Shown piece after piece: positions 1-9,063 of a stretch of 64,000 nucleotides of DNA. Each line of letters starts with the position of its first letter. Position 1 is the first letter of the stretch. Origin of the DNA: Pseudoalteromonas rubra (GTDB lineage: Bacteria; Pseudomonadota; Gammaproteobacteria; Enterobacterales; Alteromonadaceae); NCBI RefSeq assembly GCF_005887095.1, contig NZ_PNCI01000004.1:54508-118507 (forward strand), written 5' to 3'. The translations under genes and the position numbers were made by a program. The notes under the pieces were generated by a model that worked only from the letters and a program-made list of their open reading frames with translations, was not told the DNA's origin and ran no database searches.

Positions 1-852
1 CGTTTTATCTTACCGAATATGGCGCTGATTCAGGGCAAAGCCTGTAGCGCCTTGATAGACAGCCACGGGGACTTTGTGGCACTGGAACAGGTGATTAATC
101 AACTCAAAGAACGCCTGAACACCCCGCTGTGTCATTTAATCGCCACTACCAGCGAAGCGCACCAGCTCACCGGGCTGGCGCTGTTAAAGCAAGCTTTTCC
201 GAATGCCAGCGTACACCTGCCAAAGGCGCCACAGCTCACCGACCATACGCTGCGAAAAGCACTGGATACACAGCTCAGCAACTTTGCCAAAAGTATTGAG
301 CTCAGTGAGCAAAGAGTAAGTAAACTACCAGCTGAGCAACAAGGTTCGTGGCGACAACGGCTGGCGCTGGCCAAGCAGCGGCTGACCCGCTGGCAAACGT
401 TGCAAAGTACGGCTGTCACGAACGAGGCCATACTACCATCCCAGTTGGAACTGGGCGGAGTCACACTAAAACTCAGTCAGTTTCACGGCCAAAGCGGTTA
501 CGACCTGAGTGTGCTCAGTGTGCAGCAGGGCGCTTTGTTCGCCGGACAGAGCGCAAACTTGCTGCCCTATGTCCGCAACACAAGTTGGCACTCTGCTTTG
601 CATGCCTTGCAGCAAACTCCTCAACTCGACTGGATCCTGCCAGCTTTTGGTAAACCCTATAAAGCTGAACAGCTCAGTGTACCAATCACATTTTTAACGC
701 TGGCACAGCAACAGGCTGCGCAGGCAGATACCCGTTTCCCAGCAGCTCTGACTCCCCTTTATCAGGGTCTACCCTACAACCAGATGCAATTGACTCAGCA
801 TTTCTCTCAGGCTGTCAAAGTGCTCGCCCACAAGAAGGCTTTGAATAAATAA
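1..852 (+). CDS. Metallo-beta-lactamase-fold protein, degenerate, 5' partial
   Basis: The reading frame is open to base 1, so the gene starts outside the window; the ATG at 19 is probably internal. The protein has the layout of a metallo-beta-lactamase-fold hydrolase: an early strand pair (ALIDSHGD), a central LFAGQS where active members have FAGD, and a late ILPAFGKP where they have PGHG. The usual zinc ligands are largely missing. The HxHxDH region reads TTSEAHQLTG, the Asp of FAGD is Gln, and the His of PGHG is Phe. I infer a catalytically dead or strongly altered family member. mltD follows closely on the same strand. The fold is likely; the function is unknown. Confidence 0.6.
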   Translation, partial: RFILPNMALIQGKACSALIDSHGDFVALEQVINQLKERLNTPLCHLIATTSEAHQLTGLALLKQAFPNASVHLPKAPQLTDHTLRKALDTQLSNFAKSIELSEQRVSKLPAEQQGSWRQRLALAKQRLTRWQTLQSTAVTNEAILPSQLELGGVTLKLSQFHGQSGYDLSVLSVQQGALFAGQSANLLPYVRNTSWHSALHALQQTPQLDWILPAFGKPYKAEQLSVPITFLTLAQQQAAQADTRFPAALTPLYQGLPYNQMQLTQHFSQAVKVLAHKKALNK

Positions 853-900
853 TCGCCAGCAAGTATAGTGAACCTTATGAGAGATTCAGGCCGTTTTTTT

Positions 901-2394
901 ATGTCTTGGTGGCGCGTACTTAATTCGTTACGCTGCGGTGTCATCGTCTTGTGTTCATTGGTGCTGACAGCATGTCTCAGCTCCCCGGAACGTCATGCTA
1001 CCCCTGCGGATATCAACCTGGCGTTGAACCTCGCCGGCGAGGAATTACCAACCCCGGAAGCTGAGCAACCAGACACCACCGCCCCTTTGCCGGTGATCAC
1101 AGAACAGCCGCAGCAATATCAAGAGCTCTGGCAATATATCGCCGCAAACCTCAGCTTTGATATTACACCCAATGCACGCCTGCAGAAACGGGTGCAATGG
1201 TACCTGTCACAGCCTAATTACTTATTGAGCGTGAACGAGCGCGCTGCCCCCTACCTCTATCACATAGTGAAAAAAGTAGAACAACGAAAGCTGCCTATGG
1301 AATTGGCATTGTTGCCTTTTGTTGAAAGTGATTTCCGGCCCACGGCACGCTCTTCTCAGGGTGCTGTCGGAGTGTGGCAGCTGGTTGATGCAACCGCCTA
1401 CCATTTTGGCCTGCAAAGCAATGACTGGTATGACGGCCGTCAGGATGTGCTGGCCGCAACCGATGCGGCACTCGATTATTTACACTATCTGCGGCAGCGG
1501 TTTAATGGTAACTGGTTACATGCACTGGCAGCTTATAATTCCGGTGAAGGGCGAGTTAAAGCGGCGATAAGATACAACCAAAAGCACAAGCGTAGTAGCC
1601 ATTTCTGGCATCTGAAACTACCCAGGGAGACCGCTGACTATGTGCCTAAGCTACTGGCTTTGAGCTACCTGTTACAGCATCCAGAGACAGGCCTGCGACG
1701 CCCCAGTTTGCCAAATGAAGCACAAACGACCGTGTTAGATGTTGGGCAAGCGTTTAATTTTGGCATTTTGGCTGCATTACTCGACATTGATAAGCAGCGA
1801 TTACATCAGCTCAACCCGGGGTATTTACGTCATCAGAGTCCGGCTGACGGGCCATTTAAGGTGCTGCTACCTATGGATCAACAGCAGTTGTTCGCCACCG
1901 ACTTTTACCGCCGTCAGTTCAGCACGCACTATCAGGTGAAGCTCAATGACACTCTTTACGGTATCGCAAGACGACATAACACCAGCGTTGCGCAGTTAAA
2001 ACAGCTCAACAATAAAACCCGGGACCTTATTCGGGTTGGCGAAACATTGCTTATCCACCGCGCTCATGCCAAAGACGACCTCACAGTAGATTATGAGATC
2101 AGTCCCTATTTACAGCAACAACGGCCAGCTAAAGTCGCGACCTATGAAAAGCATCATGTGATTCAGGACGGTGATTCTCTTTGGGCCCTCAGCCGCCAAT
2201 ATCAGGTGCCGATGAAAGATTTGCTCGACTGGAATCAACTCACAACACAAAGTCTGCTATCTCCTGGCGATACACTGATCCTTCACTTGCCAGTAGAAGC
2301 CCCTGCAACCCCTCAGCCGAGCGTAGGTACAGGGAGCGGCAAAGATTACCTCGATGAACTAAAAACACTGGTCAAGCCGAAAAGCGATCCGTAG
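901..2394 (+). CDS. mltD: Membrane-bound lytic murein transglycosylase D
   Basis: A lipoprotein that cleaves the glycan strands of peptidoglycan, forming 1,6-anhydro-muropeptides. With the ATG at 901 the protein starts MSWWRVLNSL and has a lipobox (LVLTAC) about 25 residues in, which fits outer-membrane anchoring. In-frame GTG 868 and ATG 877 are alternative starts. The SLT domain carries the catalytic Glu in LLPFVESDFRP and the downstream AVGVWQL and ALAAYNSGEGRV motifs typical of MltD. Two LysM peptidoglycan-binding repeats follow (YQVKLNDTLYGIARRHN and HVIQDGDSLWALSRQY), as in other MltD proteins. slyD follows on the same strand after about 40 bases. Confidence 0.92.
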   Translation: MSWWRVLNSLRCGVIVLCSLVLTACLSSPERHATPADINLALNLAGEELPTPEAEQPDTTAPLPVITEQPQQYQELWQYIAANLSFDITPNARLQKRVQWYLSQPNYLLSVNERAAPYLYHIVKKVEQRKLPMELALLPFVESDFRPTARSSQGAVGVWQLVDATAYHFGLQSNDWYDGRQDVLAATDAALDYLHYLRQRFNGNWLHALAAYNSGEGRVKAAIRYNQKHKRSSHFWHLKLPRETADYVPKLLALSYLLQHPETGLRRPSLPNEAQTTVLDVGQAFNFGILAALLDIDKQRLHQLNPGYLRHQSPADGPFKVLLPMDQQQLFATDFYRRQFSTHYQVKLNDTLYGIARRHNTSVAQLKQLNNKTRDLIRVGETLLIHRAHAKDDLTVDYEISPYLQQQRPAKVATYEKHHVIQDGDSLWALSRQYQVPMKDLLDWNQLTTQSLLSPGDTLILHLPVEAPATPQPSVGTGSGKDYLDELKTLVKPKSDP

Positions 2395-2435
2395 AATGCC
2401 TGACACTACAACACTACGAAAATGAAGAGATTACT

Positions 2436-2930
2436 ATGCAGATCGCAAACAATACTGTGGTTGAGTTCCACTACACCCTGAGCGAAGCCGGTGAGCAGCT
2501 GGAAACCAGCACCAATCAGGACGCACTGGTATACCTGCACGGCGCCGAAGGCATGTTGCCAGGCCTGGAAGCTGGGTTAGAAGGCAAAGCGGCAGGCGAT
2601 AAAGTGACCCTGACGCTGGAACCAAAGGATGCCTACGGTGAGTATCAGGAAGGCCTGACTCAGCGCATCCCTATTAAGCACCTGCAGGGTCTGGGCAACG
2701 CCAAAGTCTGGAAACCAGGTATGACAGCTATTGTAGAATCTAACCAAGGTCGCCACCAGGTACAGATCATTAAAGTAGGCCGTTTCAACGCAGATTGCGA
2801 TCTTAACCACCCTTTTGCAGGTAAAACACTGACCTTTGACATCGAGATCTTGTCTGTGCGCGAAGCCACAGCGGAAGAAGTGGCACATGGCCACGTGCAC
2901 GCTGAAGGCGGCTGCGGTCACAACCATTAA
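2436..2930 (+). CDS. slyD: FKBP-type peptidyl-prolyl cis-trans isomerase SlyD
   Basis: A cytoplasmic FKBP-type prolyl isomerase and chaperone of 164 residues. The sequence has the split FKBP domain with the inserted flap: VVEFHYTL, then GMLPGLEAGLEGKAAGDK, then GEYQEGL leading into the flap, and a closing FDIEILSVREAT. The C-terminal tail is short but rich in His and Cys (HGHVHAEGGCGHNH), in line with the nickel- and zinc-binding tail of SlyD. E. coli SlyD is about 30 residues longer, mostly in this tail. The gene is followed after 9 bases by a short-chain dehydrogenase. Confidence 0.93.
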   Translation: MQIANNTVVEFHYTLSEAGEQLETSTNQDALVYLHGAEGMLPGLEAGLEGKAAGDKVTLTLEPKDAYGEYQEGLTQRIPIKHLQGLGNAKVWKPGMTAIVESNQGRHQVQIIKVGRFNADCDLNHPFAGKTLTFDIEILSVREATAEEVAHGHVHAEGGCGHNH

Positions 2931-2939
2931 GGAAAACAC

Positions 2940-3668
2940 ATGCAAAAAGTTGCCATTGTAACCGGTGGCAGCGTCGGCATTGGTAAAGCCATTGTCGAAC
3001 GTCTGCTAAATCAGGGCTATCAGGTGTTCAATTTGGACATTCAAGCTGCGTCACATGGAGAGTATCGCCACTGTGACGTCAGTGATGTAAGCGCAGTGCA
3101 CGATACCATCGCAGACATCATCGCCACTACAGGACGTGTTGATGCACTGGTGTCTAACGCAGGTAAACACCTCAGCGCCACCATAGAAGACACCGATGAA
3201 CACACCCTGGATCAGCTTTTTGCCCTCAATGTCAAAGGTGCCTATAGCGCCATTCAGGCTGTGCTGCCAACCATGAAAGCGCAAAATGATGGTAGTATTG
3301 TCCTGATCTCCTCTGATCAGGCTTTAGTAGGCAAGCCTAACTCGTTTGCTTATAACCTGACCAAGGCTGCACTGGCCTCAATGGCCAAGACCACAGCACT
3401 GGATTATGCGGGCTATAATATTCGCGCAAATGCGGTGTGCCCCGGCACCATAGAAACACCTCTGTTTCATCAGGCTATCGATCGATACTGTGAAAAAAGC
3501 GGTGCCGATAAGCAGGCCATTGTCGCTGAAGAAGCGGCACTCCAGCCTCTGGGCCGATTAGGTCAGGCGGATGAAGTAGCAGCATTGGTGGTATTTTTAC
3601 TGAGTCCCGATGCCAGCTTTATTACCGGCAGTTTGCAAACCATAGACGGCGGATATACAGCACGATGA
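2940..3668 (+). CDS. SDR-family NAD(P)-dependent oxidoreductase
   Basis: A classical short-chain dehydrogenase of 242 residues. The N-terminal cofactor motif is TGGSVGIG, followed by NAG (VSNAGKH). The catalytic Ser lies in LISSDQA and the Tyr/Lys pair in YNLTK. The C-terminal end ([13 protein letters not shown]) is typical of the FabG-like group. An acidic residue follows beta-2 (NLDIQAA), which usually favours NAD over NADP. The stop overlaps the start of the next gene by four bases (ATGA), so the two are probably translationally coupled. An SDR beside a lactonase-like amidohydrolase recalls sugar oxidation routes such as L-fucose dehydrogenase plus fuconolactonase, but the substrate is not shown by the sequence. 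Confidence 0.88.
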   Translation: MQKVAIVTGGSVGIGKAIVERLLNQGYQVFNLDIQAASHGEYRHCDVSDVSAVHDTIADIIATTGRVDALVSNAGKHLSATIEDTDEHTLDQLFALNVKGAYSAIQAVLPTMKAQNDGSIVLISSDQALVGKPNSFAYNLTKAALASMAKTTALDYAGYNIRANAVCPGTIETPLFHQAIDRYCEKSGADKQAIVAEEAALQPLGRLGQADEVAALVVFLLSPDASFITGSLQTIDGGYTAR

Positions 3669-4507
3669 ACAAAATTATTGACCCTCACCTTCACTTTTTC
3701 TCACTGCAGCAGGGTCAATATCACTGGCTGAAACATAACCCGCCTGGCTGGCCTAATCTCGACCGGATCAGGCAGGACCACCTGCCCGATGCGCTCTTCA
3801 GTCTGAGCGACTTTTCTCTTGAAGGGTGTGTCCACATTGAGGCGGGCTTTGACAACGAGCAACCCCGGCGCGAGCTGGACTGGCTGGCACAGCTACTACC
3901 AGCCTCGCGTTATAAAGCGGTTAGCTATGCACAGATCGACGCCCCAGCGGCACAGTTTCGTCGCCAGCTGGAAGCACTAAAACATCCCAGTCTGGTTGCC
4001 ATACGCGACATCACTGAGGGCCAGGATGCAACACGCCTGCTCACTCCCCAGGTTGCCGATAATCTTGCCTGCCTGAGTGAAAATGGCTTGCACTTTGAGG
4101 CCCAGTTTGAGCTCAATCAGCATAATGTGGTGACGCAGCTGTGTAACATTGCACGCCAGGTGCCAAATTTACGTATTATGCTCAATCATAGCGGGCTGGT
4201 GGGTCAAGCAGACAGCTGGCTGGAAAATGCGGCCTTACTGGCAGCACTCCCGCATTGCGCTATCAAGTTTTCAGGGCATGAATTGCTGGCAACCCCTTTG
4301 CCTTTACAGGACCAACTCACCCGCTTACTGGACTTATTTGGCACTGAGCGAGTCATGTTTGCCTCTAACCATCCGGTGTGCCTGATCCGACATGATTACC
4401 TGGGTGTCTGGCATCAATATTTGGCCTTGTGCCAGCAAGACAATGCGCTCTGGCATCGACTCAGCTACGCCAATGCCAAAAATTGGTATGGGTTTAACGG
4501 ATCTTAA
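3665..4507 (+). CDS. Amidohydrolase-family (fuconolactonase-like) hydrolase
   Basis: A TIM-barrel hydrolase of the amidohydrolase_2 family, 280 residues. It opens with the metal-binding DPHLHFF motif after the first strand. It also has HIEAGFD, the IMLNHSG strand and a late FASNHPV that would supply the catalytic acid region (many relatives have SDWP here). Relatives include L-rhamnono- and L-fucono-lactonases. The gene overlaps the upstream SDR by four bases, so the pair probably acts in sequence: oxidation of a sugar-like substrate to a lactone, then hydrolysis. The substrate is unknown. The 3' end overlaps the convergent DUF2884 gene by 14 bases. Confidence 0.82.
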   Translation: MNKIIDPHLHFFSLQQGQYHWLKHNPPGWPNLDRIRQDHLPDALFSLSDFSLEGCVHIEAGFDNEQPRRELDWLAQLLPASRYKAVSYAQIDAPAAQFRRQLEALKHPSLVAIRDITEGQDATRLLTPQVADNLACLSENGLHFEAQFELNQHNVVTQLCNIARQVPNLRIMLNHSGLVGQADSWLENAALLAALPHCAIKFSGHELLATPLPLQDQLTRLLDLFGTERVMFASNHPVCLIRHDYLGVWHQYLALCQQDNALWHRLSYANAKNWYGFNGS

Positions 4508-5270
4508 CGAGATCGTATTCGGCCAGACTCGGAACTATGCTTTGTAGCCGGGTCTCTGTTTTGTCCAAAGCGTTAAGGCATTCACAGTATTCATCTGCCT
4601 TTTCTTCCAGTTGATAGGCCTTCTTCTTAAGTGACTTGTCGATTTCACTGGATATAATTTCCATGCGCTGGCCCATGTCGCTGAAACGATCTTCAATATT
4701 GCCTTCTCTGGCTTTAAACGCGTCCCCGACAGACACCAGTATCGCCCCCAAAGAGCCATGTACAGCGGAATGGATCCGCTCGCTGATCTCCTTGGTAAAA
4801 AAGTCATCAATTTTAGAGAGTGACTGCGGCGCGATAAAATAGAAGTCTTCACCACGCTTAAACTTGTCCATCAGTGCGCGCTCAACATATTGCAGTTGGG
4901 TTTTCAGCACTTCCGGATCGTTATCAGACATGCCCTCGACGACCTGCTCTATGGCACTCAGGCCCAGGTTTACGCCATCAGTTGCCAGATTCACCAGCTC
5001 AGGGACAGTGTCGCGGATCCCAAGCGCATATTCATTCAGTAACAGTGTGTCCTGATCGCTAAGCTGGATCCATTTTCCTTTGATCAGCAGCTGATTATCA
5101 TTGTTGATCTGCACCCGGGTCTGATTTTTATCGACGATGCGGATGACCGAATCTGTGATGATCAAGCCATGGCCCAGTTCAACATCACATTTACCCGCCG
5201 CCTGAGAAAGCGCCGGCATTAGCCATAAAGCGGATATAAATAAGAATTGTAAAATGCGTACACAGAACAC
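4494..5270 (-). CDS. DUF2884 (YggN-like) periplasmic protein
   Basis: A 258-residue exported protein resembling the DUF2884/YggN family. The N-terminus has a signal peptide (FLFISALWLMPALSQAAG). A region typical of the family follows, with GLIITDSVIRI, a KWIQLSDQDTLLLNEYALGIRD-like stretch in the middle, and a helical, charged C-terminal half. The biochemical function of the family is not established. The gene is convergent with the amidohydrolase and overlaps its end. I see no operon partner; the DUF1566 pair upstream on the same strand is separated by about 126 bases containing a GC-rich inverted repeat. Confidence 0.75.
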   Translation of the reverse strand: MFCVRILQFLFISALWLMPALSQAAGKCDVELGHGLIITDSVIRIVDKNQTRVQINNDNQLLIKGKWIQLSDQDTLLLNEYALGIRDTVPELVNLATDGVNLGLSAIEQVVEGMSDNDPEVLKTQLQYVERALMDKFKRGEDFYFIAPQSLSKIDDFFTKEISERIHSAVHGSLGAILVSVGDAFKAREGNIEDRFSDMGQRMEIISSEIDKSLKKKAYQLEEKADEYCECLNALDKTETRLQSIVPSLAEYDLVKIR

Positions 5271-5316
5271 GTGCTACCTCCACCTTAAGATAATGTGAGC
5301 GTAGCAAATTTAGTGG

Positions 5317-5348
5317 GGCCAACCCACCCGTTTGCGGCGGGACTGGCC
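5317..5348. terminator. Imperfect GC-rich hairpin, possible terminator
   Basis: An imperfect inverted repeat with GGCCA/TGGCC ends and a CCCG/CGGG core lies between the DUF1566 gene and the DUF2884 gene. A short T run follows on the plus strand and a matching A run precedes it for minus-strand transcripts. The stem has mismatches, so termination is only a possibility. Confidence 0.35.
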
Positions 5349-5396
5349 AATTTTTGCGCCTAATGGCAACACATGTGCCTTAATGAGCGTCTGAGG

Positions 5397-5930
5397 CTAC
5401 TCGCAAAATGCATAGCGAACCAGCCTGACATAAGCGGTGGAGTTCTTACTAAACACATTGCTCACTTTGCCATCGCCAAAAGAGAACAGCCAGGCATTGC
5501 TTGGCGTACCTTCCACTGTGGTACTGGACCAGTAGTTTTTCTCCAGGGTTGCGAGAAAGACTTCCTCGTTAATGGCGGGCTTGACGCAGCGATGCTCAAC
5601 AATGCTGGCCAACTCCTTCACATTGGGCAGGTGCCAATCGCTGTAACCAGCAAATTCCTGGGCGTTGGCGGTTTGTAGTGCCTGTTGCCAGCTCAGCTCT
5701 TGTGCAACATTATCGCAGCTGCCACTATCATTATTATAAATCTGACCAAATGAACAGCGCTGCCACATCAGGTTAGTTTGCTTATCACAGACAGTACCAT
5801 CATCTTTTATTTCAAACTGCGCCTTTGGCGTGGTGTCAGGTACCAAAGATGCTGACGCACAAATTTGTGAAGCAAACGCGCTGTAGCTAAAGCTGGCAGA
5901 CGCGATTGCAGTTAAGATCAATGCTCTCAT
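5397..5930 (-). CDS. Secreted DUF1566 (Lcl C-terminal-like) protein
   Basis: A 177-residue exported protein with a signal peptide (MRALILTAIASASF...AFA). Most of the mature part is one DUF1566 domain. The hallmarks are TNLMWQRC, a WQQALQTANAQ stretch, WHLPNVKELASIV, WSSTTVEG and a terminal TAYVRLVRY. The domain is found in many marine bacterial surface proteins; its role is not settled. The ATG overlaps the stop of the larger upstream DUF1566 lipoprotein by one base (TAATG), with a GGAGGAAG ribosome site inside that gene's last codons. The two are therefore probably made together. The C-terminal halves of the two proteins are similar, suggesting duplication. Confidence 0.8.
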   Translation of the reverse strand: MRALILTAIASASFSYSAFASQICASASLVPDTTPKAQFEIKDDGTVCDKQTNLMWQRCSFGQIYNNDSGSCDNVAQELSWQQALQTANAQEFAGYSDWHLPNVKELASIVEHRCVKPAINEEVFLATLEKNYWSSTTVEGTPSNAWLFSFGDGKVSNVFSKNSTAYVRLVRYAFCE

Positions 5931-7615
5931 TAGTCTTCCTCCCCGTAGCGACGCACTAGTCTGACATAAGCGGTTTGCGACTTATTGCGTGTCACATCGT
6001 TGCCGGTTTTCATGTCGATAACCAAAGCCCGAACCAGGTTTGCATCTTTTCCGTCAGTCCCGTCCACACTCGTCTGCGTGGTCCAGTAGTACTGGTGCCC
6101 CAGCAATGCCTGATCCGGCACATGGGGGAAGTAAGTGGGGTCAAGCAAGTAGTCGCCACTGCTATTGTGATCGAGTAGATTCGCCAGCTCCATATAGGTC
6201 GGCAGACGCCAGTTATTCCCCCCACAGAAACTGGCTTCATTCACCGCGTCGATCAGGGCTTGTACACCACAATAATCATCCTGTGGGCAAGTCGAGTTAG
6301 GCGCGCCTGGTGTGACATTCGCTTTGCCTGCCAGGAACCAGGTGTAGTGATTTTGTGCGTTGCGTGTGCTGGTGTTAGGTAATACGCCCGCGGTCGCTTC
6401 TTTGACCTCCCAGATTAACCCCGTGACATTGTCCAATACACAAGCAAAGTTATCTTCACTATTTGGTAGTGGTTCAAACTCCTCACTAAACTTCGTAAAG
6501 TCAAAAGCCTGGTTTCCCTGACCACTTTTAGGAATAAACTGCACCACGGCATCCCGCCCAAGTTCAGCATCTTGTCCCGGAAAATCACTATTGCCACAGC
6601 TGATCTGCGCTGTGTTGTTGTAGCACAAAGTGGTGCCGGTATCATTTAGGTTGCCAAGCGGCTTAGGCAGGATCTCTATGTTTACTGTGTCCGTACCGGT
6701 GCGTTGCGCGCTGTCGGTCAAGGTGACTTTAAAGTCTATCGAGGTGGCCTGATTACCGCTTTTGAGCGGCGCCATAAAGGTGGTTTTACATGCCCGCTCA
6801 TCTGCCAGCGTGACGGAACTGCCATTACTCACCTGCTCCCACATACAGGAAAACTGACCATCAACCGTGACACTGCTGCTGGCATCCAGAGTAACCGTGT
6901 CCAGCTCCTGAACTTGTTGATCGTTCCCGGCATTGGCCAGTACCAATTGATCGTTCGCCAACAAAGATAGCCGCTCCGTAGTTGTACCAGTTCCCCCTTC
7001 GTCGTCGGTCACGGTGAGCTGCCATACAACCGAGCTCGGTGAGGCCAGTAAGGGATGGACAAAACTCAGGGTAGCCTGATCTGTACGCTCGGTGGTAATG
7101 GTACTGGGTCCGTCCAGCATCTTCCACTGGTAAGCCACTATGCTACCATTTTCATCCCGGTCGCTAGAGTCCACACCTGACAGGGTGATGGTATCGGCGT
7201 ATTTGGAGGTCCCGCTTTCTGGCGCGGTTTGCGTTATTTTAGCCTGCGGAAACAAATTGACTGACACGACATTGACTATCAAAGTATCACGGGCTGAGGT
7301 GCCATCGGGAGCCGTGTAACTGACTTCTAGCTCAACCGGGCTGTTTCCCTTTACATCCGGCGCGGTTACTGTCAGTTCCTCACCTTCTTGAGGAAAGCCC
7401 TCCATGTCGGGGCCTGAAATTACCTGCCAGCTAAACACACCACCAGAAGGTGACCCTAGGGCTTTGAGTGTAAATTCGATTTTTTCATTGACGGTGACAT
7501 CTGAACCCGCGTTCACACTGACGCTGATATTCGGACTTTCATCACCACCGGAGCCGCCACCGCATGCGCTTAACATACTCGCCAACCCCAGAGCCAATAC
7601 TGACTTCTTCAGCAT
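5930..7615 (-). CDS. Lipoprotein with PKD-like repeats and DUF1566 domain
   Basis: A 561-residue predicted lipoprotein. The signal peptide ends in a lipobox (MLSAC) followed by a Gly/Ser linker and acidic residues, which fits surface or outer-membrane display. Three Ig-like/PKD-like modules follow, each with an NAGxD-like opening and a VxxTDxxG-like end (VTDDEGGTGTT, LTDSAQRTGTDTV). The last about 180 residues form a DUF1566 domain (TGLIWEVKEA, NNWRLPTYMELANLLDH, YYWTTQT, TAYVRLVRR). The architecture suggests an extracellular adhesion or ligand-recognition protein, but this is inference. It is the first gene of a two-gene unit with the smaller DUF1566 protein. Confidence 0.8.
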   Translation of the reverse strand: MLKKSVLALGLASMLSACGGGSGGDESPNISVSVNAGSDVTVNEKIEFTLKALGSPSGGVFSWQVISGPDMEGFPQEGEELTVTAPDVKGNSPVELEVSYTAPDGTSARDTLIVNVVSVNLFPQAKITQTAPESGTSKYADTITLSGVDSSDRDENGSIVAYQWKMLDGPSTITTERTDQATLSFVHPLLASPSSVVWQLTVTDDEGGTGTTTERLSLLANDQLVLANAGNDQQVQELDTVTLDASSSVTVDGQFSCMWEQVSNGSSVTLADERACKTTFMAPLKSGNQATSIDFKVTLTDSAQRTGTDTVNIEILPKPLGNLNDTGTTLCYNNTAQISCGNSDFPGQDAELGRDAVVQFIPKSGQGNQAFDFTKFSEEFEPLPNSEDNFACVLDNVTGLIWEVKEATAGVLPNTSTRNAQNHYTWFLAGKANVTPGAPNSTCPQDDYCGVQALIDAVNEASFCGGNNWRLPTYMELANLLDHNSSGDYLLDPTYFPHVPDQALLGHQYYWTTQTSVDGTDGKDANLVRALVIDMKTGNDVTRNKSQTAYVRLVRRYGEED

Positions 7616-7756
7616 GGTAACTCCCTAAAACGTGACTGTTCCATTGCACAGCATGCTATTACTGCCAACGGACGATTGTACCTAAACCATGGAATAGTGC
7701 ACCGCAGGCAAGGTTATCCCCTGCTCTGCACGCAAGTGTGGTGTACATTGAAAAGC

Positions 7757-8089
7757 TTAGAGGTAACTATCCTGGTGGATCCGAACAAATAACTTAGTGC
7801 CTACTTTGCTGTAATCTACCTTATACTCACGCCCGTCAAGCGCCTGAATAAACAACAGTCTCTTTACTTCACCAAACACATCCACGCTGGCCACGTGAAC
7901 TACCTCTAAGTAACGCTCTTTGGCTTCGCGACGGTTTCTTGGCAGTTCTTCTTTGAACGGCACTAATCCGGTCGGAGTCACCTTGATTTTTGGGTGATTT
8001 TCTCCATTCACGACAACTAAATCGAGCTTTTTCTCTTTGTGGATAATGGTGTTGCGACCACTTTTAATAAAAGCTTTATCAAAGCTCAT
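7757..8089 (-). CDS. Hypothetical small protein
   Basis: A 110-residue, Lys/Val-rich, soluble-looking protein with no signal peptide or membrane segment. I do not recognise the family. The gene lies 12 bases downstream of the membrane-protein gene on the same strand, so the two are likely co-transcribed. The end VDYSKVGTKLFVRIHQDSY looks like a beta-rich domain. The normal start context and conserved-looking codon use support a real gene. Confidence 0.6.
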   Translation of the reverse strand: MSFDKAFIKSGRNTIIHKEKKLDLVVVNGENHPKIKVTPTGLVPFKEELPRNRREAKERYLEVVHVASVDVFGEVKRLLFIQALDGREYKVDYSKVGTKLFVRIHQDSYL

Positions 8090-8101
8090 GTATTTATCCT
8101 G

Positions 8102-8818
8102 TTACTTCATTGCTGAGGTAGCCAACTCACTATGCAAGTTTTTGACCACCTCTTCGGGTGATAACTTCCAACGATTCATGACAGTGGCAAATTGCCAGAT
8201 ATCCCTGTCGAGTACGTTAGCAGGCAACATCAAGTCGTAGCCTGTCAGCGTTTTAAAGTTCTGCATCCGATTTGCGAACATCGCCATTAATCCAGAATAT
8301 GCTTGACCACTGGGGGAGGTATAATTCGCCTCTTCAATCAGCCATTCTGATGGGCAATTGCCATTACTGCAATGTATTTTAACAGCTTGTAAAAAAATAT
8401 TCCGCTGTTCTATCAGCAATTTTCCAGCCAACCTGGGTGTCAGGTCGGATAAAAATACGTCGATATCTTTTAGTTTAATACCTACAACATTTAACTCAAG
8501 CGTTTCAACTCCTTGAGTGACACTTGGCACGCCACACGAGTGAAAATTATGATGCTCAAGCAAGAATTCACCAAACTTATGATAATAGACAAGCCGCTGT
8601 GGACTCATTTCAATACTATAATAAGGCTGCTGGCTTTTTAAAAAGCCAAGCATAATCGCAACTATCGCGGCACTTGCCAGTGCAATTTCAAGTAAACTGA
8701 TTGGCGTTGCCCGTAAGGTGACAAAGACCATGATAATAACCAGTGCTATTGCACCAACCAGCATAAACTCAATGCTGTGGCGATTAGCCAGCGCGCGTAA
8801 TTTAACTGGTTCAACCAT
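8102..8818 (-). CDS. DUF2982-like membrane protein
   Basis: A 238-residue protein with two closely spaced N-terminal membrane segments (residues about 18-34 and 41-60) and a large soluble domain with YYSIEMSPQRLVYYHKFGEF. This arrangement resembles DUF2982 proteins of Alteromonadales and Vibrionales, but the assignment is from memory and moderate. No function is known. It sits upstream of, and close to, the 110-residue hypothetical gene, and is divergent from the RND efflux operon, with about 245 bases between them holding promoter sequence for both. Confidence 0.6.
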   Translation of the reverse strand: MVEPVKLRALANRHSIEFMLVGAIALVIIMVFVTLRATPISLLEIALASAAIVAIMLGFLKSQQPYYSIEMSPQRLVYYHKFGEFLLEHHNFHSCGVPSVTQGVETLELNVVGIKLKDIDVFLSDLTPRLAGKLLIEQRNIFLQAVKIHCSNGNCPSEWLIEEANYTSPSGQAYSGLMAMFANRMQNFKTLTGYDLMLPANVLDRDIWQFATVMNRWKLSPEEVVKNLHSELATSAMK

Positions 8819-9063
8819 AACTATAAAACCACAAATAAAAACCGTACATAATGATCCCCCAGAACACCATTTTACGTATTTTCAAACACCTTGGGCATGG
8901 TTTCGATTTTTTCATAATGCCTTAATTTTTGGGTACAAAATTCAACACGGTGTGAGCCATTTTGCTCGCTTTTCGTTTAACGCACAAATATACAGGACGT
9001 TCGACAATATGCTCTATTTGGAATTTTTGTACACTAAAGCCCCGCAGTCAACGAGAATCAATT

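Noticed and set aside
6010..6240. Several open frames antisense to the DUF1566 lipoprotein
   Set aside because: They are shadows of the real gene, without ribosome sites or protein-like composition.
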